Below, in pieces: positions 23,076 to 38,000 of a stretch of 64,000 nucleotides of DNA. Numbering within the stretch: position 1 is the first letter of the stretch; the number at the start of each line of letters is the position of its first letter. The notes beneath the pieces were generated by a model. It did not search any database. It had not been told where the DNA came from and worked only from the letters and a program-made list of their open reading frames with translations. Both the position numbers and the translations under genes were made by a program. The DNA is from Aphrocallistes beatrix (Eukaryota > Porifera > Hexactinellida > Sceptrulophora > Aphrocallistidae), in NCBI GenBank assembly GCA_963281255.1, contig OY725506.1, forward strand, positions 1,283,001 to 1,347,000, given 5' to 3'.

Positions 23076-26000
23076 ACTGCGCTTTTCAACTTTGTTCGAT
23101 CATGCGGAGAGCATCTGCATCCGTCCATGTTCACAGTCTACCTCACCATGCTGAACGGCCTGTCCTGCGGCCCCACCAGTGCGCAGCACTGCTTCGCCCT
23201 GCTACGTGCGTTCTCCTCCTACACGGGCAGCTACGTCAGTCTGGACCATCTCTTCAACTCGATGAGGCAGTACGCCGACAGTTTCGGCCGACACGGGACT
23301 AGCGCTCAGCTGCACATGACAGGTGTCGAGCTGGAAGGAATGAAGGCCGTTCTCAAGCTGCTGACTTCTCTAGCCTACTGGGTTGGCGATTCTGTTTCGT
23401 GTTTATTGAGATATAAATTTGGTTTCTAATCATAGCTGCATACTGTCTTGTTGGATAGCTAGAAATACTTCCTTCACTTCGCTTACTTAAACTTCCACAT
23501 GATCATATCTTATACAGTTTATACCCATTCTATTACCATAACTATATCTAGGACCAGACAGTCCGAATTTCTCTGGTGGAGCATCCAACCTGGCAATCCC
23601 TTCACGTGCTCACTGCTCTGGTCGCCTGTCCAGTGCCTTGTAGCTTGAAAGCTGAGATATTCCGCTTGCTGGCTAACCTGAACAAGACGCAGGAGGTAGG
23701 CATAGTCACGTGGCAGGATCTCGAGTCTATTAACATCATTGGGAGGCCTGATCTCCTATCCAAGTCAGAGCATGGAATCACTGTAAGTCTAGATGTGTAT
23801 TGCCTGTATGGCATCAATGGACATTCATTACAGTTTTGTAAACTCTTCATCTTATTGTTTAGCTTGAATTGGAGAAAATAGAATCTCACAATGAGACATA
23901 TCCTGAGACTCGCGGCTTTTTACGCCTTCTTGATGAACTTACCAATCATCCCCTCCCAGACAAGCTGCAATTCTCGAGCTACCTGGACTTCCTGATTGAT
24001 ACATTATTTCTACAGAGCGACAAGTTGACATATTCAGACCCAGATGAGAAGGTGTTACTTCAATATACCTGTATTAGATGCTGAGTGGAGTGGGAGGGTA
24101 CAAGTATTTGTCAGCGCCTGAGCTAACCTTCTATGCAGTGTAATTTATCTCTTTCTGTGTAACTAGTGGGAGATGTTATCTGACGTCCTACAAATTCTAC
24201 ACAAGTTCGTGAAGAACTACTCCCCTGAATCCCATCCACCCACACCTGACACTATGGCGCAGTCTAGAGCCTCCCCTGCGGCTGTCATCCTGATGAAGCT
24301 ACTCTACGACTCTCCATTCTTGCACCAACTACTCACTATGCTACATGCTGGATATAAGATACTGAAAGGAGAGGAGAATGTCAGAGGTTCGTACATCTCT
24401 ATTTGCTAGATTAACTATGTATGATAATGTTATCTCACATTTACAAAGTTATACAGTTTCAAAATACGTTTGAATGGGATTGTAATTAATTAAAAAAAAT
24501 CTTGTTTCAGATTTTATTCTATTTCTATTTCCCTATCTATAATTGCTGAGAACAACAGTTGATTAATGTTGAGCTCAGCTAACGTTGATTTTAGCATATG
24601 CTATCTTACATTGACGTGTGAACTTGATTCACCCCAACATTTCTATACTGTAATCTTATCAGAAAAAGCTGACAATATATAAAACTAACCTAAGATTACA
24701 ATGAATAAGATGATACATGCTCCCTCTACATTGTAATAATTATTGCTTAACATTCAGAACTGAAATAAGCTAAATCTGTCGAGGTAGATATAGAATACTG
24801 TCAGAATGACTTTTTCTTATTCCAGTATAAGCTATGTGCCCTTGTGTCCTTATATTTAGTGACATTTATTTGTCATGTAAGTCTACTTTAATATACTACA
24901 AATTGACCCATAGTTGTAACAGTTGAATATAATATTCCCAAAATTTATTTACGTCACTATGGTTTATTAACAATGTACTACTGTCTTCGTAGCTGCAAAA
25001 TCTCACTTCGTTGACAGAGCTTGCCTGCTGAGTCTGAAGCTCCTGGAGGAGGGGCTGGAGAAAGGGGAGGGGTTCAGGAATCTGAACCAAGGGGCCGGTA
25101 GCTACGCCCTGCTATCCCCGCTGGACTCACTCCTGCTAGGAATAAACCCCAAGACAAACAGAGCTGATCACCTGCTAGTCATCACTTTGTCAGTTATGCC
25201 TGTCAGATTTGGATATATGAATAGTATTCAGTCTTGTTCTCTACAATTTGTAGGTTTGTGAGTCTCCAGCTGTTCTCTCCGGAGTTGTCTCTGTCCGCAG
25301 TGAACATTCTCTGTCTGGTGTCTAGCAGCTCAGCAGTAGCGAAGCAGCTTTGTCCTATTCTCACACAGGACCCGCTGCTAACTGCAGACATAATGAGCGG
25401 GTTCGTGCAGAGAGTGGAGGTGGAGGACTGGGAGACGTATGAGGAGAGTGATATCCTATCCAAAGGTGGCCTATCATAGTTCTCTCGTACTTTATGTTAG
25501 GTTAAAGGAATTCCATCAGGCTTCGCTTGCTTGTTAATTTCGCGAGAAGAGCGAGCGAAGTTTTGTGTGAAGTTTTCTAAATGAAGACAAATTCCAATTT
25601 CGAATTAGGACAAATTCCATCCACCCACACTACATACGTATGCGTTTTGATTAGTATTTTATCAAATGAACCAAGTAGTAACACTAAATGAATGCATCTT
25701 TTTGATGGCTATAAAATAATGTAGATGTTATTAATTACGTAAAAACCATCGATATGTTTGGATTATAATATTTGCTGACCTTTGAAAGAGATTGATATAG
25801 TATGAGCTATCATTATTATCATTGAATAGACAAAGTCTGTGTGCAATTCAGTAACTAGTAATGCAATTCAGTATCTAGTTATCAGTTGAATTCAGATATT
25901 TCAGTTTATTTCTCTCAGAGGACAAAAGTGTAACCAGCTCCATCACAAGCAGTCAGATCCGGATCAGAATCTTACAGCTGATCTTGCTTAACATCAACGT

Positions 26001-29000
26001 TCCTACTCCTAACTTGGCGCACTTGCTGCTCGGCTTTGAAACGAAAGCGCCAGTAAAGCACACCATCCTGCAAGACCCAGGTCTATACTGCTTCCGTTCA
26101 GTCAAATTGAAATGGAAAATAAATTTTTTTCTAATTAAAATAATTATTTGAGCAAATTATATTATGAGCACAACTTGTACCCTGAAAGTACATCTACACA
26201 ATTTAAAACTTATTACTCCTACAATTATGTTTCGCTTGTTCATCAGTTTTCCAAATTTGATTTGGTCGAAAATAAGAAATTAATGATTCTGAAAAAGAAT
26301 GTCCCCGTGGTGATTTGAGCTTTTTTTATAAACCTTTTTGAGTCAAACCTTGAGTGATGATACACAGTGTATCATTGTGTTTTGATAAACAACATCAAAA
26401 GCATTGTATTTATCAGAAACAAAAATGCATATAGTAGGGTCGCTTGTTACGAACCTGCTTATGAATGTGAACATTCGTTTATTATATGAACTAACCTTCT
26501 GGTCCTAGATCCTAATTCCATTATTTACACAGGATTTGTATCAAGTCAAGTTCGCTTATTGTGAAGTCTCTCTATTATGAACATATTTTGGTCTCATGGC
26601 GGTTCATAATAAGCGACTCTGACTGTAAAATAACGCGAAATTTATGCATCATTTTAGATATTTAAAGAACTTCTGGGCGTACGGATATCGTATACCTCCC
26701 AATGCTAGTAGGACGTCTCCTATAATGGAAAGTATTGATCACTTGAAACACAATTGAAATTATTTGTTGGATTTCATTTAGATTTAGTGATGCATAACAA
26801 TAATCGAATACAAACTCGAAATTTGTATTTGATTTTATAACAATCCCAGCAGGTTATTATTATGGTTACTGATAGCGTAGAATCAATGCTGAGCCTTGTA
26901 TATCTGCATATTTACCCATGAATTCCGTCAGGCATAGCAGACAACCCTCGGACCTGCCTACACTCCATTCTCTACCTCATCTCTCCTCCTCCCACTGTTA
27001 GCAATCACTTCACTTGTCACTCATACGCACCCCGCTTCTCTATGCTTGCCTACCAAGTGCTGTACACACTTTGTTCTCACAGCGATCTGTCTGCATCCAC
27101 ACTCAGGTATCTACGATCCTCGAAGAACTTCTTCTTCTCGCAGCTGGAAGCAGTGCCGTTCTTCCTAACAACACAGCCTGAGGTTTGTTAGTAGCTCACC
27201 GATTTATAATTGATCACGTTTTGACAAAAAATCGTGTTTTTATTTTGATTGCAACACCAATATGATTATTTTCAGTATTTTGACTTTCTTCAATTTAATT
27301 TTTTAAATCGCCCACTCCGCAATATATTGGTTTCAATGTCTCGATTTAGACGTGTTCTGCATAGAATTAACATTTGCTGACTAAACTGTATAGTAAATCA
27401 TGAAATTAAACTCAATGTACTACCTCCTTACTAATCTACATAGTAACATTTATTGTTTTGTTCGTTAAGCAAAAATTTGTGCATTTTGCCATCATTTTTT
27501 ACACTTAATTCTACAATTTCATTTCATAATATTTTATTTTGAACCACATTAAGAGATTGCGCATCCCTTTGCCTAACTAGAATGGAGTACAGGACCACAG
27601 CCCTCCATTAGACTTCTAATATACATCATTCTGCACGAGGAAAGCATTATTTAATCGGGAACCAGTCAACTCGTGCCAACTACCAAAATGAAATGTACGA
27701 TTTCTATAGCATTTTGGACGAGATATCTGTAAGAACACAGCGAAAGGCAGGATTTTCTGTTGACTTGGTAAGATTTGACATGTGGTACGAGTTGGTAATA
27801 CCAACTCGTACCACATACCAATTCGTACCACATGTCAACTTGGTATGTGGTAGGAGTTGACTGGCATTCGTTTAATATCATTTAATAAGTAGACACGAAT
27901 ATCTGTAATTCGTTTTTCCTGTCTACATCATTAAAAAAGTTCCTGAAGGACAAGATGGAAATGTGATTTCATGGTATGATACCTCAACAATATTTCATGA
28001 TCCAGGAAGATAGTACACCTCCCATCCCGTCTGTGAGAAACGTTTTTTTCTCCCAAAGTTTTGTTTCATGCCAGATTTGTTCGAGATTGACTTTGTATTA
28101 GAGAGAGACATTCTCTACTTATCGATTTTCACATATCCGTTCATAGCCTCAACTTCGCAATAAAATAACTACTTTAAACTCGGGCTAGGAGAGTATTCTA
28201 GCCGGGCGGATTACTATAATACTATTTGTTACCAAACACGCTAAGTAAGAAGAATAAGTAAGTACACAAGTATTATGTCCTTCGAATTAAAATAATTGTA
28301 CTACTTTAAAAACATTTTAGACCTTGGATATACGCAAAAGTAAAGAAAACTTCCGCAACTTAGCATTTTAGATTAGAGCTATACGAAATTCTGAGCAATA
28401 AAAAAAGTGAATTTCTTAAGCCTACTCAATGTATTTATATATTTCCAAATCTCAGTGCAAAGGGCTTCTGAATTTGTTGCTATTACCATTTACCAGACAC
28501 CCACTCGCAGGAGGGCGACTCCGTGCTAACGCAAGTGCGCCTGTTTTAATGAAAACCAAATAATTTCCCAAATTTCGTTTTTGAAATATTATGTATAATA
28601 ATATCCAACTTATTGAGGATTACTCGAACAAATGGAGCTCAATTAGAGTGGTAAAAGAAACAAAATGCTGAGCTGAGCTGAACTTTCAAGTATGACATAT
28701 TTGCCTTATTACCTAGGAAAACCATGTTCATTAAAATGAGTTATTTATTGTGCAAATGTCATTCGTATATACTTTGACTGATCGGACAATGCTGCCCCCA
28801 TTATTGGCCATGACTAAACTTTTGGACTATTTTCAATGCAGTGGTGTATAATAGTGGTTATAATATCATATTGGATCTCTCAAAACTGGCAAGAACAAAT
28901 AATTCTGAGTAATAAGTGGAATTGCAAAGTGAAACGTTGAAACACGGACTGCTTGACTGTTATATAAGAGAGCATTTCTTTTTATTTTTCTTCTTCTCCT

Positions 29001-32000
29001 TGTTCCCAGGGGGTGACAGGTAGGCTAATATCGCCTCATCAAACACATCCTTGAGTCCCACACGCGTTTTAGCAGAACACTCTACATACTTGACACAGTT
29101 GTACCCCTTTTTCTGTAGCTCCAGTGCGAGCTTGTGTCCAGACGCCGTCTCTATAGGCTTGAGGCGGTTCTTGGCCAGTGCATTCACAGTATAGCTGTCA
29201 CTTCTCAGGTCTATCTGCGTCCCGATGAGCAGGAATGGAGTGCCAGGGCAGTGGTGCGCTATCTCAGGCACCCACTTCTCCCTCACATTCTCGTAGGTGG
29301 GGAGGTAGATCACTGAAAAGGCAATCAGGAAAATGTCCGTCATGGGGTAGGTGAGGGGGCGGAGTCGGTCGTAATCTTCCTGGCCGGCAGTGTCGAACAG
29401 CCCGAGGGTGTAGGTGTTGCCGTTGGCTATGTCTACGCTGACTGCGTAGTTGTCAAACACGGTGGGTCTGTACTCGAATGGGAAATGATTGGTAGCATAG
29501 GTCATTAGCATGCTAGTCTTACCTACAGCGCCGTCACCCACGATCACACACTTGATGTTACGCAGCTCCATCGAATTCGAATTGCTTTGAAAAGCGATGC
29601 TCGAACTAAGTATTGAGGTTGTATTCTGGCTGAGATATGGTTTGTGAAGAAATACAATTGTTACGCTTATACACCTGTAATGACGCTATTTGATGATTTG
29701 TATTGTTTCTTTTATTTTTATAAGGCCTGCCTTGTAAGAATGCAATTCAACTTGTATGAAATCTCCCCACTTGATAAAACTTCAAGTATTAGTAGCTGTG
29801 ATTATTCAGATGATAAGGCCTAATAATAATTGCATGCAGCCTATTATGTATTAGAGAAGAGAGGTGTTAGCTTTTAATAGCTAGACAAGTGAACATCTTG
29901 ACACTTGACAGATGATATCATTTTAGCAGTTTTGCATTCAAGAGTGATTCTCTTATTTAATAATTACCCATATTTTAAATTGGGAGGTTATCGGCTGACG
30001 TCACAAATGGATTTAGCAGTGAGTGCATCTGGTAGTTGTACCCAGGGTCGGGCCTAGCTAAAATGGCGCCCATTGCGAGGTCAACATTCCGGCGCCCCCT
30101 TACGAATGGAATCCTAATTTCCATGATATACCAAAATATACATTCAAAGCTAAAATTAACTTAATGCTATTGAGTTTATGTCTCAGTTACATGTCTTTGC
30201 GTACTTTTTTTGTCTTGGAGAATTCCAGTATAGCGTTTGATAAATCAAGGATTGACCTATTGAGTTTTCAATTGAAGTTTTAACCCCTAAATGCAGGAGC
30301 TATAGCTAGGACTGAATGAGGGGTGCTTGCATACTTATTGTATTAGCTGTAATAACCAAGCCTGGTTGGGCTTAAGCGCCCTTGTCTTTCCGGGTTCGGC
30401 GCCTATGGCGTCGACTCAAAGGCATTTGAGCGCCCCCATGGAGTGGTGCCCGGGCGATAATCCTACTCGCCCCCCCCTATTAAGGCCGCCCTGGTTTTAC
30501 CCATATTATTAACTCATAGATTGGTCTCAGCCTGATCTCATATGAGTATGTTGTGTATTTTTGTTCTGTATATGAAATATACACCGATGGGAACGCGTTT
30601 TTAAAACATCAACAGAGGTGTGAAAATTGTACATACATTTGTTAATATGAAATATTCACATTGTAGCTTTTTTAAGTGGGAGAATCATATCTACTACGTA
30701 CATAGAGAAATATCCTATATTAGCCATTAATGTCATGGTTGTTGAAGTATGCTTGCAAAATACTCGTGTAAGAGGAGTTATACATAGCCTAATGACTCGT
30801 GAAATATTTGCATTGCGATTCTCTAAAACACATTGGAAGTACTGTTTCAAGGGTTTATCAGTCTATAATAGGTTTAGTAACAACAAATATCTACAACTAT
30901 TTACTGAATGGATTGTTAAACGCATTCGAGTTTGCCCATCCCTTTCTCGAACTTCAAATAGTAGCAGTACCACTGCAATGCATTCCTACTGACTTCATAC
31001 ATGTCTCTCTTGATAATGGAGTCATCCACTTTCAATGCATCCTGGAATGACATGTCCAAGTACTGCATGTAGTACGCCCCACTCATCTCCCCAGTCCGAT
31101 CCACCCCGGCCTCACAATGGCTGTAGATTACCCACGAGCTATCCGAGAACTCAGTGTTCAGGAGACTGTGAAGTTCAGGGATTTTTAAGTCCAATCTGTC
31201 CTCGCTGTGCTCTATATAGTTCTTCACCACCCCTTTGACTACATCTTCATTTCCGGGTGGACGGAGAGCCGAGCCTATTATAGGCCAATGCAGTATCCGA
31301 CCTTTCGCAGGGTTAGCTTCCCAGAACTTTTCTTCAATACTCAGATCTTCCTCCTCCCCAGGTAGGTAGCTGTTAACGTAGGTCACATCCAGCATGTAGA
31401 AGTTGCTGGAAGGAAAGGTCATGTTTTGCTTCTGCAACACTTCACCAAGGTTTCCAATCAGTTCTTTATAGGAGAAAGACTCATTCAGGACTGGCATGTT
31501 CCCCCTGAAAATATAGTTGGTGTAGAATTTCCCTTTAAAGGTGTCGATAAGTCGAGTTCTGTCTGGATGGAAGTCTTCACAACTCACTTCCAACAAGATT
31601 AAGGAAAAGATAAAAATCTTAATAAAGTACCTCATCTTTATCTAGTTTGATAAATTCAATAATTTAGGAATGAATTTATATACTCATGTACTTTATAATA
31701 ATCCTATCTATACACTTATTGCCTGGTAGTAGTCACATGTCTCCATTTGCTTAATATACAATTACCAAAACTGAACTTCTTAGAACCATAAACTGGTGGA
31801 TATTATTTAAATTTTTATGCGTTTTTCAAGTTTGAAATGATTAATAGCCTAATTAGTATCGAGAATGTGTACCAGAACCATACACAGATGTTGGGATTAA
31901 CGAGGGTGTACTGTAGTACTTGTTGGCATCCTCGTTTTGATACATTTATTTTAAAAATACAGCAACTTATGACTCAGTATTTTCAGGTAGGGACAAGGGC

Positions 32001-35000
32001 TCCTAACCTCCAGCTAGAGCTGTCTCTACAGCACCAGCAGTCCTGGCTACTGCGCATGGTGGCCATTGAGCTGCACCTGACCACACGGAAGCAGCAGAGA
32101 TCTCACACGCAGAAACTGATCAACCTGCTCCTTTCCGACGAGAAGGAAGCGCCGACACAGATTCCCGTCAAGAAAGATGTGAAGAGCTTCCGAGCTGTAG
32201 AGGAGGAAGTCATTCTGCTACCGTCCACTGCCAGCAGGACTCTGAAGAAGTTGTCTGTTATTCTCTCTAAGATGGACCTCTCAGATGTCTCCACTTCCAG
32301 CCTGGAGTTGAGTTATTTCAAAGAGGATCAGATTCTGCACTTGATTCAGCAGCACCTGGCCAGGTCGGAGCTGTTTGATATGAATATCATTGACATCAAG
32401 TCTCTGCACAGGTTCATCAATCAGGAAATGATGACGGCGCAAATCGCAGTCTCACAGAAACCTCATGTTTTCGAGGTTCGAGTTTAGATAAGTGCAAATA
32501 AATAAATATTTCACAACAATTGCATATTCGAATTATGATCCCTGCTACATTAGTCTAGTTCTACACTCTGGGAACAGTTGAATTTCACACTTTTGGAGTT
32601 TTTAGAAAGACATACATAGTTCCTATTCCTATTTTCAATTGTAGGAGACACGACATGTCTTGTCATTCGCACTGGAACAGAACCAAGCTCGCGAGCAGAT
32701 GGAGATAAAGAAGCATCTATTCGAGAGTTGGAATCAGATGACTGACATCCTCCTCCTCTCCTGTCCTGAGGAGCTGCTGCCTAGAGAGATCAGGTTCCCA
32801 CTCCTCTTAGAACTAGCACAGCTCATCCTGGACAAGGCGAGTTCTGAATTGATGTTAAGAATCCGTGTAATGTATGTATCCCCCAGCAAAGGGAGCAAAG
32901 GGGGCACGTGCCCCCTTTGCAGGAGGCCACCAATTTCCATCGGGCACATTCGTCATTCATTTGTCCATTTTTAAAAACTATTTATGTACTACTGTGCTGT
33001 CTATGCTATAAAATACCGATGTCTTTAATAGTGCCGAGGATTAATAATCACTAGCTTCAACGTGTTAAAAATACTATGCCATGCCAGCCTCCACTAAAAT
33101 GCTTTGTGCCACGCTGGTGCCCCCAGTTGTGTCTCCCTGGCGCTGCCACTGCCACTGGTTATCACGAGTAATACACTAACAGGCGCTATCTGGTGATGTT
33201 ATCATTGAAGTAATCCCATCGCTTACTCGATCTCTCCTCACGATATTCTCACACCTCGCACTGCTGCACAGCCAGTGCTTGAGGGACTCGACTGTCTCCA
33301 TCAGCATCGATACCCCAATAATGAAGCCCCTGCTCACCTCCATCTTGGACATCCTCTCTCACGCGGACAGGTCTGTGCACGCCACTAGGATTAACCTCTA
33401 CGGAGTCCTGCTCTACTACTTCCAGATGTGTAGGAGGCAAGGGGAAGAAACGGAATCTCAGGGTATGTTATAAACTGGATATTCAGTTCCTAAATACTTG
33501 ATCAAGAAATGTACGAATAAAATCAAATTTCTCAAGTCTTTAAACTTTTGAATTAATGAACTTATAGCGTGATGTTTGTATGATTTCTATGGATGTGTAC
33601 TACGTCCGCTAATCAGTTCGATTCTCACCAAATTCTGTAATATTTGCACCTCTATACATAAACACGTATAGAATAGATGTACACTGCAAATTTCCATATT
33701 ATCACTCATGTTAGAAATCACTAGATTTAGTTAATAAGATCTCAGCAGCAAATAATGTGTATTTCCTATGGAGATCCCGATTCCCACATTTAGAAAATTG
33801 AATTATAATCTACTTTATTGAGGGGTAACTTTCGATTATTATTTAACTTTGCTATTTGTTATAGTAATTATTAAAAATAACTGATTTGTTTTGAAAATGT
33901 ATTTATTCGTATAATTAGCAACTGTAATATTAGTTATTAGTACTTTGTAGACATTTACATGCAAGAAGACAGAGGCAATAGTATGGAGAGCATGACCATG
34001 TCTATGCTAAACGCATATGGAGACTCCTTGATAGGAGTGGTGTGTAGAGATGCACTCGATTCTAACAACATTGCTCAGGTATGTCACTGTGCAGGTTTTA
34101 AATATATTTTATGAAAAAGTTGATGATACGAGTTGGTATGTAGAAATCTTCTTACTTAGACTTTAGCATTCTCTCTGATGGAGCAAATTCTCCTGTTCGA
34201 CGAGGATCTACACTGGTTGAAGACACTGAGTGTACAGGGATACCTGCGCCATATTGTAGACTCCATGGGCAAGCAAGACGGGGAGCTAGTTGAGGCCATT
34301 AGGCATGGAAGTTCTACCGCGGGACTGCTATTCTACCAGGCTAAAATTGTACGTTCTAGCTAGCATTCAGTGATGCATACAATTTGTATTTGGGAAGAAC
34401 TAACTTGAGTACATGTATTAGTCCCCCAGTCGCCTTTAGGTCGACTTAATTATTATATAATAATACCAAACAAATCCTAGCGTTTTAATATATAAGATTT
34501 TGTTCTACGTAGTCTTTCCTGACTCGAGTTGCTATGTGTATTCGAGGACCAGAGCTGCTCTCACAAGCTAATCTCTTCTACACTCTTTCTAACATGAGGT
34601 AGGTAGCCCTCCACTATGCTTTGAAGATTATGATAGACTAGATTAGGCAATGCTGCTTTCGTTTGTGGGAATAATTGAGATAGCTATATTGCAGCGTTTT
34701 TGTATATTGTAAAATATTGCAAACACGAACATTTGGCTATACGTATTTATATACGTTAATTCTTACCACTACACTGCTCTATAGTTATATAGACTTACGT
34801 CCAGAGGTAGGAATATTACAGCCAGTATCGAACTCTCCCAACTCTAAAGCCATACATACTTACTCGCAGCTGTTACTCCCCACCCTCCGTCTCTTACTGA
34901 CTGTGCTCTCCTCTGCTGCTAAGAGGCACTACGACATCGTATTTCAGGTAATTACTCTCTTAAACTAATTAATGAATACGCGTTTAGGCACTTTCTTTTT

Positions 35001-38000
35001 CCGAATACAAATTCTCCTTTGCCTCACGTTCTCTTAAAATGTTACCTTTATATCATTGTATGAGTATTACTCTGTCTCGATTCTTGTTTAGTTATTAAAT
35101 GAATATTTACTTTGATGAATTGGGTTGAATTTAGCAATTACCGTAATGTATCATTAGTATACGTATATAAGCTCAATGATTTGAAGTTCAGTTGGTTTGC
35201 TAAGTAGCACAATCAACAGTGATTATCTATCCTATGCTTATTAAGTGGTCATTACAATCATTTATAGGTGACACAATTCGTGAGCAGTCATTCTGAGGTA
35301 ATATTCTCTATCCTTGGTTCGCATACGAATACTTACACGGTTGAGTATTTCCAAGAGATGAGCTTAGTGGTCAGTCTCGTCTCTCTCTCCTGTGCTCACT
35401 ACATGCACCAGTCCACTGTTGCAGACATGGCAGAGGAGCCTACCTCCGAGCCACTCAAAGGTACTCCTTCCTGGAATATGACGTGTACCGTATTTTTGAT
35501 TACTCACATATAACTTTTAACTTTGCATTTTAAGATAATTTAATCAAAACTACAAATATGGTATATTCCATTACATATTCAAATTTAGCGCATAGAATAT
35601 TGTGTTATTTAATTTTTCAATGTATTTGCACATAGTATTTATCGATATTGCAACATGAGCTTAATGCTGGTTCTTTACTGGAGCTATATACTTATACTCT
35701 TCAGCGCTTTGTCTGCGAGTACAACGTCTCGTGCTTAACTTGCTACCAACCTACTGCCTCAAATCTCACACAGCCAAGTTAGTACAACAGCTGAACACAC
35801 AAGAGGGGAGAGATGCAGAAATAACGAAGAGAGAGGCACTCCTCTACATCCTACAGACTGCCAACTCCATTCTCAGATACGCAGTCGTTACTATGAACAA
35901 AGACGGTAAGCGTAGCTATGTACTACTTGGATTCATTGTTTCAAAACGTAAGATTTTCTATTTTTTAATTTTTAGGTTTAGAGATTGAGATGACTACTCC
36001 CAAAATTATGTTCAATATCGACATTGCATCTGCTGGCTCTGCAAGTAAGCTTCCTTGCACGAAGTTTATAATTAACAAGCAATCATGATTATTTATATGC
36101 GTTTGTGTGTTTTAGTACACGAGAGAGCTCACCTCCCTACCTCGACTCTATCTATGGGGACTTTATTGAAAATTATTGACGACAACTCTAATAACCTCGT
36201 AAGCATTTCCTACCTTGTCTATTAAACAATTTGTGACATTTCCTAATACTTTATAATGCTATAGGTTCTCGAGTTTGATAATCTGAACAAGTCGGAGCGA
36301 CTACTCTCTGCTCACATCATTGAGAGTGCGCTCTACCTCTTCTGGAAGCATTTGGAGTTCTACTTAGTGTTCGCGTACGACAGGAACAACGCTGTGGGTG
36401 GGGCGGGCAGGTACCTGGGGGACCCTTACCAGAAACTCCAGACTTCTTCTGGTTTTATTCCGGAACCCAGATTAAACAAGTTCAAGCAAGAGTTGGAGAA
36501 TCTTTTAACTCCATCATTCTTTACACAGCTGCAGCAAGTTGAAGAGAAGATATGGGTAAGTACCTACTGCTGATTAATTGCACTTTACATGAAACAACAT
36601 TCCATTGTAAATTTTCGTATTACCTGGTCTTGAACTTGGTTCTTTGCGAAAATCAACGTTAATAATGCTTAAAAGTGTGCTTAACCAGGTATTGCGCAAT
36701 AATATGATGACGAATCATAAATTTGACCTTTGATATCATGTTTACATATGTTGTTTACATATAGAGACGGATTTAAAGATGAGTAAGGCAGGCAGCTGCC
36801 CACTCTCTAATAACCCCCACTACTTACCGCTTGACTATACTATAAAGAAATGTCAACTTACTATAGTCGATTCTACTATATGACTTGATCCCCCCCCCCC
36901 GTGAAAATATTTTAAACCTCGTTAGCCCCTCTCTGAGATCCGGGACCCCATCCAGCAATGCAGTAGCCACCCCATCAGGGGGGACTAGCACCCCCATGAA
37001 AATATTTTAGATCCCTTAACCCCCCCCCTCTCTGAAATCTAGGCTTTGATCTAACCCTGCTTATTGTAGAGTAGTCTGTGTGAAACATATATTAGGAAGC
37101 CTTGCTTACACTTAATGAATATCAATTTATATCCCTTAGTGCAAGCTCAAATATTATACGTAATTGATACTTGTAACCTCGTGAAAAGTTTAAATAAATA
37201 TGTAGATATATCTACTTTATAAACTCTCAGGCGATACTATAATATTATTCATAGCTCTCGACTCGAAGAAGATTTACCTTTCAAAAATAATTTGTCATGA
37301 TTTCGATTTGGGGAATCATTGTTGCAGGGGTGTATCCTGATGAACACGAGGTAGGCTACTTCATAGGAATTTGTATCTTTGTTATATCAATATTATTGTC
37401 CTTACTCATTCTACCGTTCCTGATTTACTTTTTGGAGAAATATTGTAGACTATCTAAGGAAATACCATTAGGCCCGGGAGGAAAGCGAAACAGAGAGAGG
37501 CAATATGAATTCGACACGTGTAGAATCATCATAGCCTTTTTAATTACGGATATGGTTGTTCTTCTATTAGTCATCACCCTGTCATCTCATGGCATATACT
37601 TTCTCTCCACCATGTATAAATACAGGGATTATTTGTATCAGTTTGATGCTCTTTCCAATACTAGTAGCACAAAGTTCAACGTTTACGTCATTCCATTCTC
37701 ACACTATGCTTTGTATGGAATGCAAGCTTTGTACCAAGCGACACAGGAAGGCCTACTTCTCTGGGGTTTCCTTTTCCTAGCCAACTACATCTGTAAACTG
37801 ACCAACAAACCATTTCACTTTAAGACATTCACATTCATTTTGCTGATTCGCATTTCTCTTACTTTGGGATTTAATTTTAATCTTTGGGATGTGATTATGA
37901 ACGAAGTTCAAAATAAGGGTTTACACATGGTTGGACTGGCGGCGTATCCTTTACCTACTTTTGAAAAATCATATAAAAGCATCTGGTTGCTATACAGTTT

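Noticed and set aside
36775..37050. Bounded hAT element before array copy 1
   Set aside because: Motifs resemble hAT ends but I could not pair the ends or find a target duplication; listed only as repeat remnant.
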